DNA of 64,000 nucleotides from JACRLV01 sp045863555. GTDB lineage: Bacteria; Planctomycetota; Phycisphaerae; UBA1845; Fen-1342. The DNA lies in the NCBI GenBank assembly GCA_045863555.1, contig BTUU01000007.1, positions 1 through 64,000 of the forward strand. Reading direction: 5' to 3'. Below the pieces are notes generated by a model that saw only the letters and a program-made list of their open reading frames with translations, ran no database searches and was not told the DNA's origin. Every line of letters begins with the position of its first letter. Within the stretch, counting starts at the first letter, position 1. Made by a program: the position numbers and the translations under genes. Of the stretch, positions 38,026 through 46,658 are shown piece after piece.

Positions 38026-38580
38026 ATGTCCAATGTAGGTCACGAGGCTCGCGGCGAATCGGAGTCGCGGAGAACCGATCTGTTTCCCGCGGTGTATGAG
38101 CAACTTCGGGCGCTGGCGCGGGGTCTCATGGCGGGCGAGCGGCCCGGCCATACTCTGCAGCCGACCGCGCTGGTGAGCGAGGCGTTTGTCCGCCTGGCCC
38201 AGTCTCCGGCGGCATCCCCGATGGAGCAGGCGGCCTTTTTTCGCAGCGCAGCACAGGCGATGCGGCATATCCTGATCGACCACGCCCGAAAGCGCGGCGC
38301 CGTGAAGCGCGGGAGCGGCTGGAAACGGGCCGCCCTGACGGAAGTCGATCCCTCGTCCGACGAGGATTGCGCGCGACTCCTGGCACTCGACGAATCGATT
38401 CTGCGCCTTGAATCGGAGGATGCTCGTGCCGCCGAGATCGTCCGTCTTCGCTTTTTCGCCGGGCTGGGCGTGGACCAGGTCGCCGAGACCACGGGCCTTT
38501 CCCGACGAACCGTGCTGCGGGACTGGGAGTACGCCCGCGCCTGGCTCGCGGACGATCTGGCGCGGGAGTCGGACACCTGA
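38026..38580 (+). CDS. ECF-type sigma factor paired with a Ser/Thr kinase
   Basis: 184 residues from ATG 38026. LFPAVYEQLRALARGLMAGERPGHTLQPTALVSEAFVRL, FFRSAAQAMRHILIDHARKR and VRLRFFAGLGVDQVAETTGLSRRTVLRDWEYARAWL match the planctomycete Sigma70-ECF (TIGR02999-type) subfamily. These lack a classical anti-sigma gene and are normally followed by a large kinase, as here (12 bp gap). Regulation by phosphorylation is plausible but inferred. Confidence 0.93.
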   Translation: MSNVGHEARGESESRRTDLFPAVYEQLRALARGLMAGERPGHTLQPTALVSEAFVRLAQSPAASPMEQAAFFRSAAQAMRHILIDHARKRGAVKRGSGWKRAALTEVDPSSDEDCARLLALDESILRLESEDARAAEIVRLRFFAGLGVDQVAETTGLSRRTVLRDWEYARAWLADDLARESDT

Positions 38581-38592
38581 AAGGCGGAGTCG

Positions 38593-41496
38593 ATGGCGTC
38601 ACCGCCGACGGCGAAACAGATCTTCAACGACGCGCTGGAGCGGGCGGCGGGTGACCGCGCTGCGTTCATCGCCCAGTGCTGCAACGGCAACGCGGCGTTG
38701 CGATCGCGGGTGGAGGAACTCCTGGCGGCGCACGCCAGCGCTGGCGCGTTTCTGGCTTCCGAGGCTCCCTGCGCGCGAGTGCTTGAGCGGCTCCAGGAGC
38801 ACCCGGGCATGCATCTGGGCCCGTATCGCCTGATCGAACTGCTCGGCGAAGGCGGCTTCGGGGCCGTGTTCCTTGCGGAGCAGGAGTCGCCGATCCGCCG
38901 CCGCGTTGCGGTCAAGATCATCAAACTCGGCATGGACACGCGGCAGGTGATCGCACGATTCGAGGCGGAGCGCCAGACGCTCGCGATGATGGACCATCCG
39001 AATATCGCCCGGGTTTTCGACGCCGGGGCGACCGAGACGGGACGCCCCTATTTCGTGATGGAACTCGTTTCCGGCGTGCCGATCACGCGGCACTGCGATG
39101 ACAACCACCTCTCGATCCGAGAGCGGCTTGAACTGGTCGTGGACGTGTGCCGCGCCGTACAGCACGCGCATGCGAAAGGGGTCATTCATCGCGACCTGAA
39201 ACCGAGCAACGTACTCGTCGCCCGGCACGACGAGCGGCCGGTGGTCAAGGTGATCGATTTCGGGATCGCGAAGGCGATCCACGGCCGCGATTCCGAATGG
39301 ACGCATCACACGGGATTTCGGCAATTCGTCGGAACGCCCGCGTACATGAGTCCGGAACAGGCCGGATTGTGGGATTCCGACATTGACACGCGGAGCGACG
39401 TGTACTCGCTGGGCGTCATGCTGTACGAACTGCTGACCGGCAGGGCGCCGTTCGATCTGCCCGAAAACGGGGCGCGGGATCAACACGAGTATCAGCGACT
39501 GATCCGGGAGGTGGAGCCGAGCCGTCCGTCCGACCAGTTTTCGTCACTCTTGACGTTTCGTCCCAGGCAGAAGGCTGAATCGGACGGCGCGTCCGGGGCG
39601 CGCGACGCATCCAGCGAATGCAATCCGGAAACGATTGCGCTGCGGCGCCAGATCGAGCCGGCGGCACTTGGTCGAATGCTCCGCGGCGATCTGGACTGGA
39701 TCGTCATGAAGTGCCTGGAGAAGGATCGGGCGCGCCGGTATGCGACGCCGAATGAACTGGCTTCGGACATCGCCCGGCACCTTGCGGGCGAGCCGATTCT
39801 CGCCGCGCCGCCCAGCCGTGCGTATCGGGTGCGGAAGTTCGTCCGGCGGCATCGCGGCGAAGTCGTGTCGGGGGCCCTGGTTGTGCTTTCGCTGCTCGCG
39901 GCGACGGTGGGGACGACGACGTTTGCGCTGCGGGAAGCGCGGCAGCGCGCCGTCGCGGAGCGGAACGCCGAGGAGACGGCGCGGATCGCCGAATTCAACG
40001 GCGATATGCTGGCGTCGATCAACCCGCGGCAGATGGGCGAGCACCTGCGGGAGGACCTCCTGGCGGAGGCGGAGCGGGGCTGGAAACGGGCCGGCCGCAG
40101 CCGCGACGAAATCGAAACCAGCAAAGCAAAGCTCGACGCATTTCTTCGCGACGCGAATCTGACGAACGTCTCGATCCAGACGCTGGATCGCACTCTCTTC
40201 GAAACCACCTACCAGACCATCGACCGGGATTTCGCGGAGCAGCCGCATTTGCAGGCGCAGCTTTTTCAGAACCTCGCGACGACGCTGATCGCACTGAACC
40301 TTGTGAACCAGGCGATCGGCCCGCAAAGCCGTGCGCTGGAGCTGCGAATGCAGCAACTGGGCGAGGAGCACGCGGAGACGCTGGATTCGATCGCCTCAAT
40401 GGTTCTACTGATGGACCTGCTCGGGCGCTACGGCGACGCCCTGACCTGGGCCGAGACCGGGTATCGCGCCAGCATCCGCGTTTACGGCCCAGACTCGCCC
40501 GCCGGGCTCGACGCGGAGCGCCTGTACGGATACGCGCTTTTCAGACGCGGCACGTTTCTCGAAGCGGAACAGCACCTGCGCGGGGCGCTTGAGGGATATC
40601 GTCGTGAACTTGGTGACGAGGACCGCGCGACGCTCCATTGCATGCGTTACCTCGGAATCACGCTGATCCGCCGAGGGCATGTCGACGCGGCGGCTGCGCT
40701 GCTCGAAGAAACGCTCGCCACGGCGCACCGCGCGCTCGACGCCGACGACCCGGAAACTCTGTCCGCGACCGGAGCGATGGCGCTGCTCCGCCAGGCCCAG
40801 GGCCGCTACGCGGAAGCGGAGGCGCTCATGCGGGAGGCGCTGGCCGGCCGTCGCAGAGTCCTGGGCGATGCTCATCGGGATACGGTGTTTTCTCTCGATC
40901 GGCTGGGGCAGCTACTGCTTCAACAGCTCCGATACGAGGAAGCGGAGCCGTACTTTCGCGAATCGCTGGAGATTCTCCGCCGATGTTACGGTGACGACCA
41001 CCCGTGGACGTGCCTCGCAAGCGATATGGTCGGTACGATCCTGATGCGCCAGGGGCGATACGAAGAAGCCGAGTCCTTTCTGGTCGCCGGCGTTGAGGGC
41101 GCGCGCCGGTTCTGGGGCAGCGACTGCTATGAACTGCTCTGGCCGGTCATGCACCTCGGCATTCTGCGCCGGTTCCAGGGTCGGCTGGACGAGGCGGACG
41201 GTCTGCTGACTGAGGCAGTTGAACTCCGGGGTCGGTTGAAACTCGGGAGAAGCCGGGACGCAGCCCTGCTTGATTCTGAAATCGGCCTTCTGCGCGAGGC
41301 GCAACAACGTCTGCCGGAGGCGGCCGCCTGCTACCGCGACGCCGTTTCGGGATTCACGCAGTATCGGGGCCCGGACCATCCGGAGACACGCGCGGCGGCC
41401 GCCCAACTGGCCGCCGTGCTCGAACGGCTTGGCGCGGCCGACGAACTGTCGCCTCTGCGGTCACAGGGCCTGGTGCCCGCCGCGGACGCACCGTGA
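38593..41496 (+). CDS. transmembrane Ser/Thr protein kinase with TPR domain
   Basis: 967 residues; GGCGGAG precedes ATG 38593. An approximately 75-residue N-terminal helical segment precedes the kinase: LGEGGFGAVFLAEQ, VAVKIIKLG, HRDLKPSN (His199-Arg-Asp201), DFG (Asp222) and GTPAYMSPEQA, all catalytic residues present. The activation loop carries extra residues (GRDSEWTHHTGFRQF). A helix near 423-443 (VVSGALVVLSLLAATVGTTTFAL) is followed by a helical segment and about 10 TPR-like repeats (ALEGYRRELGDEDRATLHCMRYLG, LEETLATAHRALDADDPETLSATG). This is the standard planctomycete PknB-TPR layout, adjacent to its ECF sigma. Confidence 0.95.
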   Translation: MASPPTAKQIFNDALERAAGDRAAFIAQCCNGNAALRSRVEELLAAHASAGAFLASEAPCARVLERLQEHPGMHLGPYRLIELLGEGGFGAVFLAEQESPIRRRVAVKIIKLGMDTRQVIARFEAERQTLAMMDHPNIARVFDAGATETGRPYFVMELVSGVPITRHCDDNHLSIRERLELVVDVCRAVQHAHAKGVIHRDLKPSNVLVARHDERPVVKVIDFGIAKAIHGRDSEWTHHTGFRQFVGTPAYMSPEQAGLWDSDIDTRSDVYSLGVMLYELLTGRAPFDLPENGARDQHEYQRLIREVEPSRPSDQFSSLLTFRPRQKAESDGASGARDASSECNPETIALRRQIEPAALGRMLRGDLDWIVMKCLEKDRARRYATPNELASDIARHLAGEPILAAPPSRAYRVRKFVRRHRGEVVSGALVVLSLLAATVGTTTFALREARQRAVAERNAEETARIAEFNGDMLASINPRQMGEHLREDLLAEAERGWKRAGRSRDEIETSKAKLDAFLRDANLTNVSIQTLDRTLFETTYQTIDRDFAEQPHLQAQLFQNLATTLIALNLVNQAIGPQSRALELRMQQLGEEHAETLDSIASMVLLMDLLGRYGDALTWAETGYRASIRVYGPDSPAGLDAERLYGYALFRRGTFLEAEQHLRGALEGYRRELGDEDRATLHCMRYLGITLIRRGHVDAAAALLEETLATAHRALDADDPETLSATGAMALLRQAQGRYAEAEALMREALAGRRRVLGDAHRDTVFSLDRLGQLLLQQLRYEEAEPYFRESLEILRRCYGDDHPWTCLASDMVGTILMRQGRYEEAESFLVAGVEGARRFWGSDCYELLWPVMHLGILRRFQGRLDEADGLLTEAVELRGRLKLGRSRDAALLDSEIGLLREAQQRLPEAAACYRDAVSGFTQYRGPDHPETRAAAAQLAAVLERLGAADELSPLRSQGLVPAADAP

Positions 41497-41724
41497 GAAT
41501 CTCACCCTGGCCGGATGTCGCGCGCGGTCCGAACGATCCCGCACACGCCTCGAAAAACCGCGTCCTCCTGGCACCTCGTGCGTACGGGATGCGCCTATTT
41601 CCCTGAACCCCCGGGTCGAGGGTTCGCGTAGCGATTCGGACCGCCAGTTCATCGGACGGCAGCAACCGCAGCGCGGACCACCCGCGGACCATTCTGATCG
41701 GGTCCAGGCATCAAGGAGACACCC

Positions 41725-43542
41725 ATGCACCCGTCCCGTTTCCGCATCGCCCTGGCCGCGGCCGCACTGCTCTGCGGCTCGCAGCCGATACTGGCAGGCA
41801 CCCATCGTGTACCCGCGGACTTTTCCACGATCCAGGCGGCGATCGACGCTGCCGACACCGGCGACGTCATCCTGCTGGCAGACGGCGTCTACAGCGGCGC
41901 CGGCAATCGGGACATCGATTTCGGCGGCAAGGCGATCGTCGTGCGAAGCGAGAACGGCGCGGCGGACTGCATCATCGACTGCGGCGGCGGCCCGGCCGAT
42001 CCTCACCGTGCATTCTGGTTTCACAGCGGCGAAACCGCGGCCGCGCGACTGGAGGGCTTGACCATCCGGGGAGGCTTCATGGCCCGGGGCGGCGGAATCC
42101 TCTGCGAGAACGGGAGTTCGCCGACGATTGTCGCGTGCATCGTGCGTGACAACACGGCCTGGGCGGTGGTGGACAACGACGGCGGCGCCGGCATCTACCT
42201 CTCGGGAAGCCATCCGACGATTGTCGACTGCGTGTTTTTCCAAAACCACACCGAACTGACGGTCGATCTGACGAGCGGAGGTGCGATGTGCATCGCGTTC
42301 GGCAGCAACCCCGTGATCCGTAATTGCGAGTTCAGGCAGAATTCGGCCACGGGCGCTGCGGTGGATTTCGGCGGCGGCGCGATCCAGATCGGCCGGACGT
42401 CGGCGCCGGTGATCTCGGATTGTCTGTTTGCGGAAAACGTGGCCAACGAAGGCGGCGCACTGCGAATCGTGACGATTCAGGAAATCACCATCCGTCGCTG
42501 CGTTTTCCGGGAGAATACGGCGCTGCTCCTGGCCGGCGCCGCGGTCACCGGCAATCCCGGCCGGCGTCATTTCCGTGACTGTCTTTTCTATCGGAACAGG
42601 ACGACTGATCCAAATCTCGAGGGCGGGGCCGGGCTGATGCTCATGGACGGGGAGGATTCGGCCGTGAACTGCCGGTTTATCGAAAACAGCAGCGCGCGAA
42701 TCGGCGGCGGGCTGTGGCTCAATCGCGGCGTTCGCGCGACGGTCGAGAGCTGTGAGTTCCTGGGCAACTGCTCCGGGGATCGCGCAGCGGGCGTGGCGGT
42801 TTCGCAGGGATCGGAGGCCCTGATCACGAATTGCATCTTCGTGGGCAATTCGTCCGGATTATACTCGAGCGCGGGCGCAGCCGCCCTCGACTGCTTTGCC
42901 GGGGTGAACGCGATCCCCGCGTTTGCGACGCTGCGGAACTGCACGTTCAGCCACAATGCGGCGCCTGCGGGTCACGCCGCGGTCGCAGTCTGGGCGGGGA
43001 GCGGCATTACGGCGAGCAACTGCATCTTCCGGATGAATTCTCCGAATGCCATTGGCGGTAACAGCAGTGTTTCTGTGACCTATTCGTGCTTTGGTGGCAT
43101 ATTCCCGGGCGCCGGGAATATCGCGGCGGACCCGCTGTTCACACGCGATCCAAATCCGGGAGCCGGCGGCTGGTGCACCGGGCGCGACGACAACGACTAT
43201 GGCGATCTTCGGCTTACGGCCGAGTCGGCCTGCATCGAGACGGGCGACCCGGCTTTCGTGCCAACGCCGTGTGAGCACGATCTGGACGGGGCGTGCCGAG
43301 TCTGGGATGGGGACTCCGGGTCAGGAGCGCGGGTGGACATGGGGGCTTACGAATTCGGAGCGCCGCGCGGCGATATCGACGGCAATTGCCAGATCGATCT
43401 CGGGGACCTGGCGGCGTTGCTGACGCGCTTCGGCACGCTCAGCGGCGCCTACCCCGGAGACGGAGACCTCGACCGGGACGGTGATGTGGATCTGACGGAT
43501 CTGTCCCAGATGCTCGCCTATTTCGGCTCGACGTGTCCGTGA
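41725..43542 (+). CDS. secreted right-handed beta-helix protein with dockerin-like tail
   Basis: 605 residues; AAGGAG precedes ATG 41725. Signal peptide ending ILAG. Start HRVPADFSTIQAAIDAADTGDVILLADG is typical of parallel beta-helix proteins, followed by many coils (CIVRDNTAW, CVFFQNHTE, CEFRQNSATG, CRFIENSSARIGGG, CTFSHNAAPAG). Near the C-terminus RVDMGAYEFG marks a choice-of-anchor Q type end. Then come dockerin-like repeats GDIDGNCQIDLGDLAALL and GDLDRDGDVDLTDLSQML. Cell-surface location likely; ligand unknown. Confidence 0.8.
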   Translation: MHPSRFRIALAAAALLCGSQPILAGTHRVPADFSTIQAAIDAADTGDVILLADGVYSGAGNRDIDFGGKAIVVRSENGAADCIIDCGGGPADPHRAFWFHSGETAAARLEGLTIRGGFMARGGGILCENGSSPTIVACIVRDNTAWAVVDNDGGAGIYLSGSHPTIVDCVFFQNHTELTVDLTSGGAMCIAFGSNPVIRNCEFRQNSATGAAVDFGGGAIQIGRTSAPVISDCLFAENVANEGGALRIVTIQEITIRRCVFRENTALLLAGAAVTGNPGRRHFRDCLFYRNRTTDPNLEGGAGLMLMDGEDSAVNCRFIENSSARIGGGLWLNRGVRATVESCEFLGNCSGDRAAGVAVSQGSEALITNCIFVGNSSGLYSSAGAAALDCFAGVNAIPAFATLRNCTFSHNAAPAGHAAVAVWAGSGITASNCIFRMNSPNAIGGNSSVSVTYSCFGGIFPGAGNIAADPLFTRDPNPGAGGWCTGRDDNDYGDLRLTAESACIETGDPAFVPTPCEHDLDGACRVWDGDSGSGARVDMGAYEFGAPRGDIDGNCQIDLGDLAALLTRFGTLSGAYPGDGDLDRDGDVDLTDLSQMLAYFGSTCP

Positions 43543-43577
43543 CCCTTTGATTGACCCGTCTCGAAGCACCCCCTTGG

Positions 43578-43618
43578 CCGGCGCCGCCCGCCCCCAATCG
43601 GAGGCGGCGCCGGTTTTT
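43578..43618 (+). terminator. Rho-independent terminator
   Basis: Arms ccggcgccgcc (43578-43588) and ggcggcgccgg (43603-43613) are perfectly complementary and followed by ttttt at 43614-43618. It ends the beta-helix gene. Confidence 0.85.
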
Positions 43619-43733
43619 CTCCGGTCGTTGGCTCTGATGTGGAACGTCTGCACGGGTGCGGGATCACCGCGCGCCTTGCGGGGATCGAAAGGCGCTCCGG
43701 CCGGACCAAACTGGAAGCCAGCAAACGATCAGC

Positions 43734-43994
43734 TCAATCGTCGCGACGATCTTCCCGGCGGTCGCGTCGATCCTCGCGGTAGTCGCGCCAGTCATCCCGG
43801 CGCTCATCGCGATTATCGCGTCGGTCGTCCCGGCGGTCCTCGCGGAATTCGCGGCGATCTTCGCGACGCTCCGATCGGTAGTCGCGGTCCCGGTCGCGGT
43901 CATGGTCATGATTGTCCGAACTGCACGCCGGCAGCATCAATGCTCCGACGATGAGCACAAGACCCGATATGAGCCGCAGCTTGAACGTCTGCAT
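43734..43994 (-). CDS. Arg/Asp-rich small lipoprotein
   Basis: 86 residues. Signal sequence MQTFKLRLISGLVLIVGALM with lipobox LPAC; GAGGGAC precedes the ATG. The mature part starts HDHDRDRDRD and then consists almost entirely of Arg/Asp/Glu, with a repeating RREDRRD-type unit (REFREDRRDDRRDNRDERR). Such charged repeats suggest a disordered zwitterionic surface coat or a calcium- or wall-binding segment. Family unknown. Confidence 0.65.
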   Translation of the reverse strand: MQTFKLRLISGLVLIVGALMLPACSSDNHDHDRDRDRDYRSERREDRREFREDRRDDRRDNRDERRDDWRDYREDRRDRREDRRDD

Positions 43995-44176
43995 ATGTCC
44001 CTCAATTCACCCAGCGCAGATCATATGCCGTGCGCTCGCCGCGAAGCCGCGGGCGGCAGGGTTCGGCGCGACACAAGGGGCACGGCTGACGCATGTTCAC
44101 ACGGAGTACCGAGAAGCACGCAATTCTTCATGTTCCTCGCGAGCGCATCGGGCTCGGAAGGTGGCCGAATTCCGTG

Positions 44177-45073
44177 CTACTCGCATCGGAAATGCTCGCA
44201 GACGAACCCGATGATCGCGTTCCAATCGCTCACCCAGCTCGAGTGGCCGACGCCCGGAAGTTCGACGAGCCGCGCCCCCGGCGTGATCGATTCCAGCCGC
44301 CGCGCCTGCTCGAGGGGAACGAGTTCATCGACGTCGCCGTGGAGGAGCAGAACCGGCACGTTCAACGTCGGCAAGACGGCGTCCGTGTCGAAGCGGTTGC
44401 GGAGGAGGAATGCGGGGAGCATGTGCTTGCGGGCCATCTCGCCCATGTTCGCGAACGTCGCCTCCAGCACGAGCAGCGCCGGGCGGCGCTCGCGGGCGAG
44501 CTGGACGGCGATTCCACCGCCGACGGAAAGACCGTGGAAGCCGATGCGGGCGCGGTCGATCTCCGGCCGGGCGGCGAGCCAGTCGTAGAAGCGCACGCTG
44601 TCCGCGACGATCACCTGCTGGCCGGGCGAGCCGCCGCATTGGCCGTAGCCGCGGTACTCGACGGCGAGGATGGAGATGCCGCGGCGGACGTAGGGTTCGG
44701 CGTTGTTCCAGCGCGTGTCGATGAGATCGAGATTGCCATGGAAGTAGATCATCGCGGGGCCGGGACTGGCGGCCGAGCGGCCGACGCCGGCCTGGTACCA
44801 CGCCTGGACGCGAACGCCATCGGGCATCGTCAGCCAGACGGCCTCGACACCCGCGGGCGGCGGGCCGGCGAGGTGATCGCTGAGCCACGAGCCGGGGAAG
44901 ATCAGCCGTTCCTGAAACGCCCATGCCAGCACGAGCGCGAGGACGTAGAGGCCGACGGCAGCGGCCGCGATGCGGTAGAGCCAGCGAATCATGCGTCGCC
45001 GCCGGGGCGGATTCGCGCGGGTGGACGCGGGGTCTGGCGCGGCGACCGGGGCGGCGGAGTTCGCGTCAGACAT
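44177..45073 (-). CDS. membrane-anchored alpha/beta hydrolase
   Basis: 298 residues (start ATG 45073; ATG 44992 possible). A hydrophobic helix WLYRIAAAAVGLYVLALVLAWAF precedes the hydrolase. The oxyanion region is YFHGN, the nucleophile elbow is GLSVGGG (Ser), an acid lies in LLLHGDVDELVP and a His in GVGHSSWV. This is like FrsA/YfhR-type hydrolases; the substrate is not predictable. About 115 bp separates it from the flavoprotein gene that reads the same way. Confidence 0.8.
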   Translation of the reverse strand: MSDANSAAPVAAPDPASTRANPPRRRRMIRWLYRIAAAAVGLYVLALVLAWAFQERLIFPGSWLSDHLAGPPPAGVEAVWLTMPDGVRVQAWYQAGVGRSAASPGPAMIYFHGNLDLIDTRWNNAEPYVRRGISILAVEYRGYGQCGGSPGQQVIVADSVRFYDWLAARPEIDRARIGFHGLSVGGGIAVQLARERRPALLVLEATFANMGEMARKHMLPAFLLRNRFDTDAVLPTLNVPVLLLHGDVDELVPLEQARRLESITPGARLVELPGVGHSSWVSDWNAIIGFVCEHFRCE

Positions 45074-45186
45074 CGGCTCGTCTCACAGCGGCGGTCGAGG
45101 TTCTCGTCGCACATCGAGTGCGATTGTAGCGGGGCCGCGGGCCCGCTTCCGGGGATTCGAGGCCGGACCGCGTTTGTTTGCGAACG

Positions 45187-46491
45187 TCAGTCGACTTTTC
45201 GCGGTGCGGCTCCCGATTCGCTGCCCGGCGAGGCCGCGAGGTACTTCTCCAGGCCCCCCGCCGCGACGCGCGCCGATGACCAGGCCCACTGGAAGTTGTA
45301 TCCGCCGATGCAGCCATCGACGTCGAGAATTTCGCCGACGAGGAAGAGGCCGGGGGATTTTCGGGAGGCCATCGTGGCGGCGTCGATCTCGGTGAGCGTG
45401 ACGCCGCCGGCGGTCGCTTCGGCGTAGGTGTAGCCGCGGCTCTCGACGACGGGGAGGGAAAGCGCGGTGAGCGTCTCGACGAGCCGGCGGCGCGTCTCGC
45501 GGGCGAGGTGGGCGAGGGGCGTCGCGGCGGATGCGCCGGCGAGGCGGAGAATGGCGTCCGTGACGCGGGAGGGAATGCGGCGGGCGAGCCACGCGGCGAC
45601 GGAGCGGTGGGCGTCGATGCGGGCGGCGTCGATCAACTCGGCGTCGAGGCGATCGGAAGTCGTGTCGGGGAGGAGGTTGGCGAGAAGCGCGGGGGCCTGC
45701 TTTTCGAGCTGGGCCCGGAGCCAGACGCGCGAGATGTCCATCGCGGCGGGGCCGCTGACGCCGAAATGGGTCCAGAGCATCGGGCCGCCGCGTGACTGAG
45801 GTTTGGCGGACGCGGTGCGGACGGTGAGGGCGACGGGTTGGGCGATTCCGGCGAGATCGGCGAACGCATGGCCGGAGAGGACGAGCGGCGCGAGCGCGGG
45901 CGTCGTGGGGACGAGAGTGTGGCCGAGCGTCGTGGCGAGGTTGTAACCGCCGCCGTCGCTGCCGGTTTTGGGGAGCGCGAGGCCGCCGGTGGCAAGAACG
46001 ACGGCGCGGGCGTCGAAGCTCGCGTGGCGCGCGACGACGTGGAAATCGCCGCCGCGCGGAGTGACGGTTTCGACGCGATGGTCGGCCAGAATCGGCACGC
46101 CGCGGCGCTCGCACTCGTCGAGCAGGGCTGCGAGCACGGTGCGGGAGGATTCGGAATCGGGGAAATACTTGCCGAATTCCTCCACGTGCATCGGCACCCC
46201 GAGCTCGGCGAAAAACGCGACCGTCGCGGGAACGGGCAGCGCGGCGAGCACGCGGCGGATGATGTGCCTGGATCCCCCGAAGTAGTGATCGGCGGTGACG
46301 TCGACGTTGGTGACATTGCAGCGGCCCCCGCCACTGACGAGGATTTTCGCTCCGACCTTGCGTGCGCCGTCGAGAGCGACGATGCGGAGATGCGGCGCGC
46401 GGCGCGCGGTGAAGATGGCCGTTGCGAGCCCGGCCGCACCAGCGCCGATGATTGCGACGTCGACTGTCCGGGCGGCTCGATCGGTCTGCAT
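45187..46491 (-). CDS. HI0933/YhiN-type FAD-dependent oxidoreductase
   Basis: 434 residues. The N-terminal dinucleotide fold is VAIIGAGAAGLATAIFTARR, and the family signature KILVSGGGRCNVTN with LATGGLALPKTGSDGGGY follows. The C-terminus LDVDGCIGGYNFQWAWSSARVAAGGL is highly conserved in this family. Substrate unknown in bacteria generally. Confidence 0.9.
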   Translation of the reverse strand: MQTDRAARTVDVAIIGAGAAGLATAIFTARRAPHLRIVALDGARKVGAKILVSGGGRCNVTNVDVTADHYFGGSRHIIRRVLAALPVPATVAFFAELGVPMHVEEFGKYFPDSESSRTVLAALLDECERRGVPILADHRVETVTPRGGDFHVVARHASFDARAVVLATGGLALPKTGSDGGGYNLATTLGHTLVPTTPALAPLVLSGHAFADLAGIAQPVALTVRTASAKPQSRGGPMLWTHFGVSGPAAMDISRVWLRAQLEKQAPALLANLLPDTTSDRLDAELIDAARIDAHRSVAAWLARRIPSRVTDAILRLAGASAATPLAHLARETRRRLVETLTALSLPVVESRGYTYAEATAGGVTLTEIDAATMASRKSPGLFLVGEILDVDGCIGGYNFQWAWSSARVAAGGLEKYLAASPGSESGAAPRKVD

Positions 46492-46582
46492 TGCGACGGA
46501 TTTTCCGGGTTGTGCGGGCGGCTGTCGAACCGGGATGGCGGGTCCCGGGGGCCCTGTTGATCCGTGGGGTGCCCCCGTCCTC

Positions 46583-46606
46583 GCTCGCGCGTCGGGCTCG
46601 GATTCC
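46583..46606 (+). repeat. dispersed 24-bp repeat
   Basis: gctcgcgcgtcgggctcgg followed by attcc, nearly identical to the tandem units at 306-356. It sits between two divergent genes within a GC-rich stretch. Confidence 0.65.
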
Positions 46607-46658
46607 TGACCGAGACCCTGCGTCGCGTCTGGGCGGATCGGCCGCTAAGCTCCAGCGC

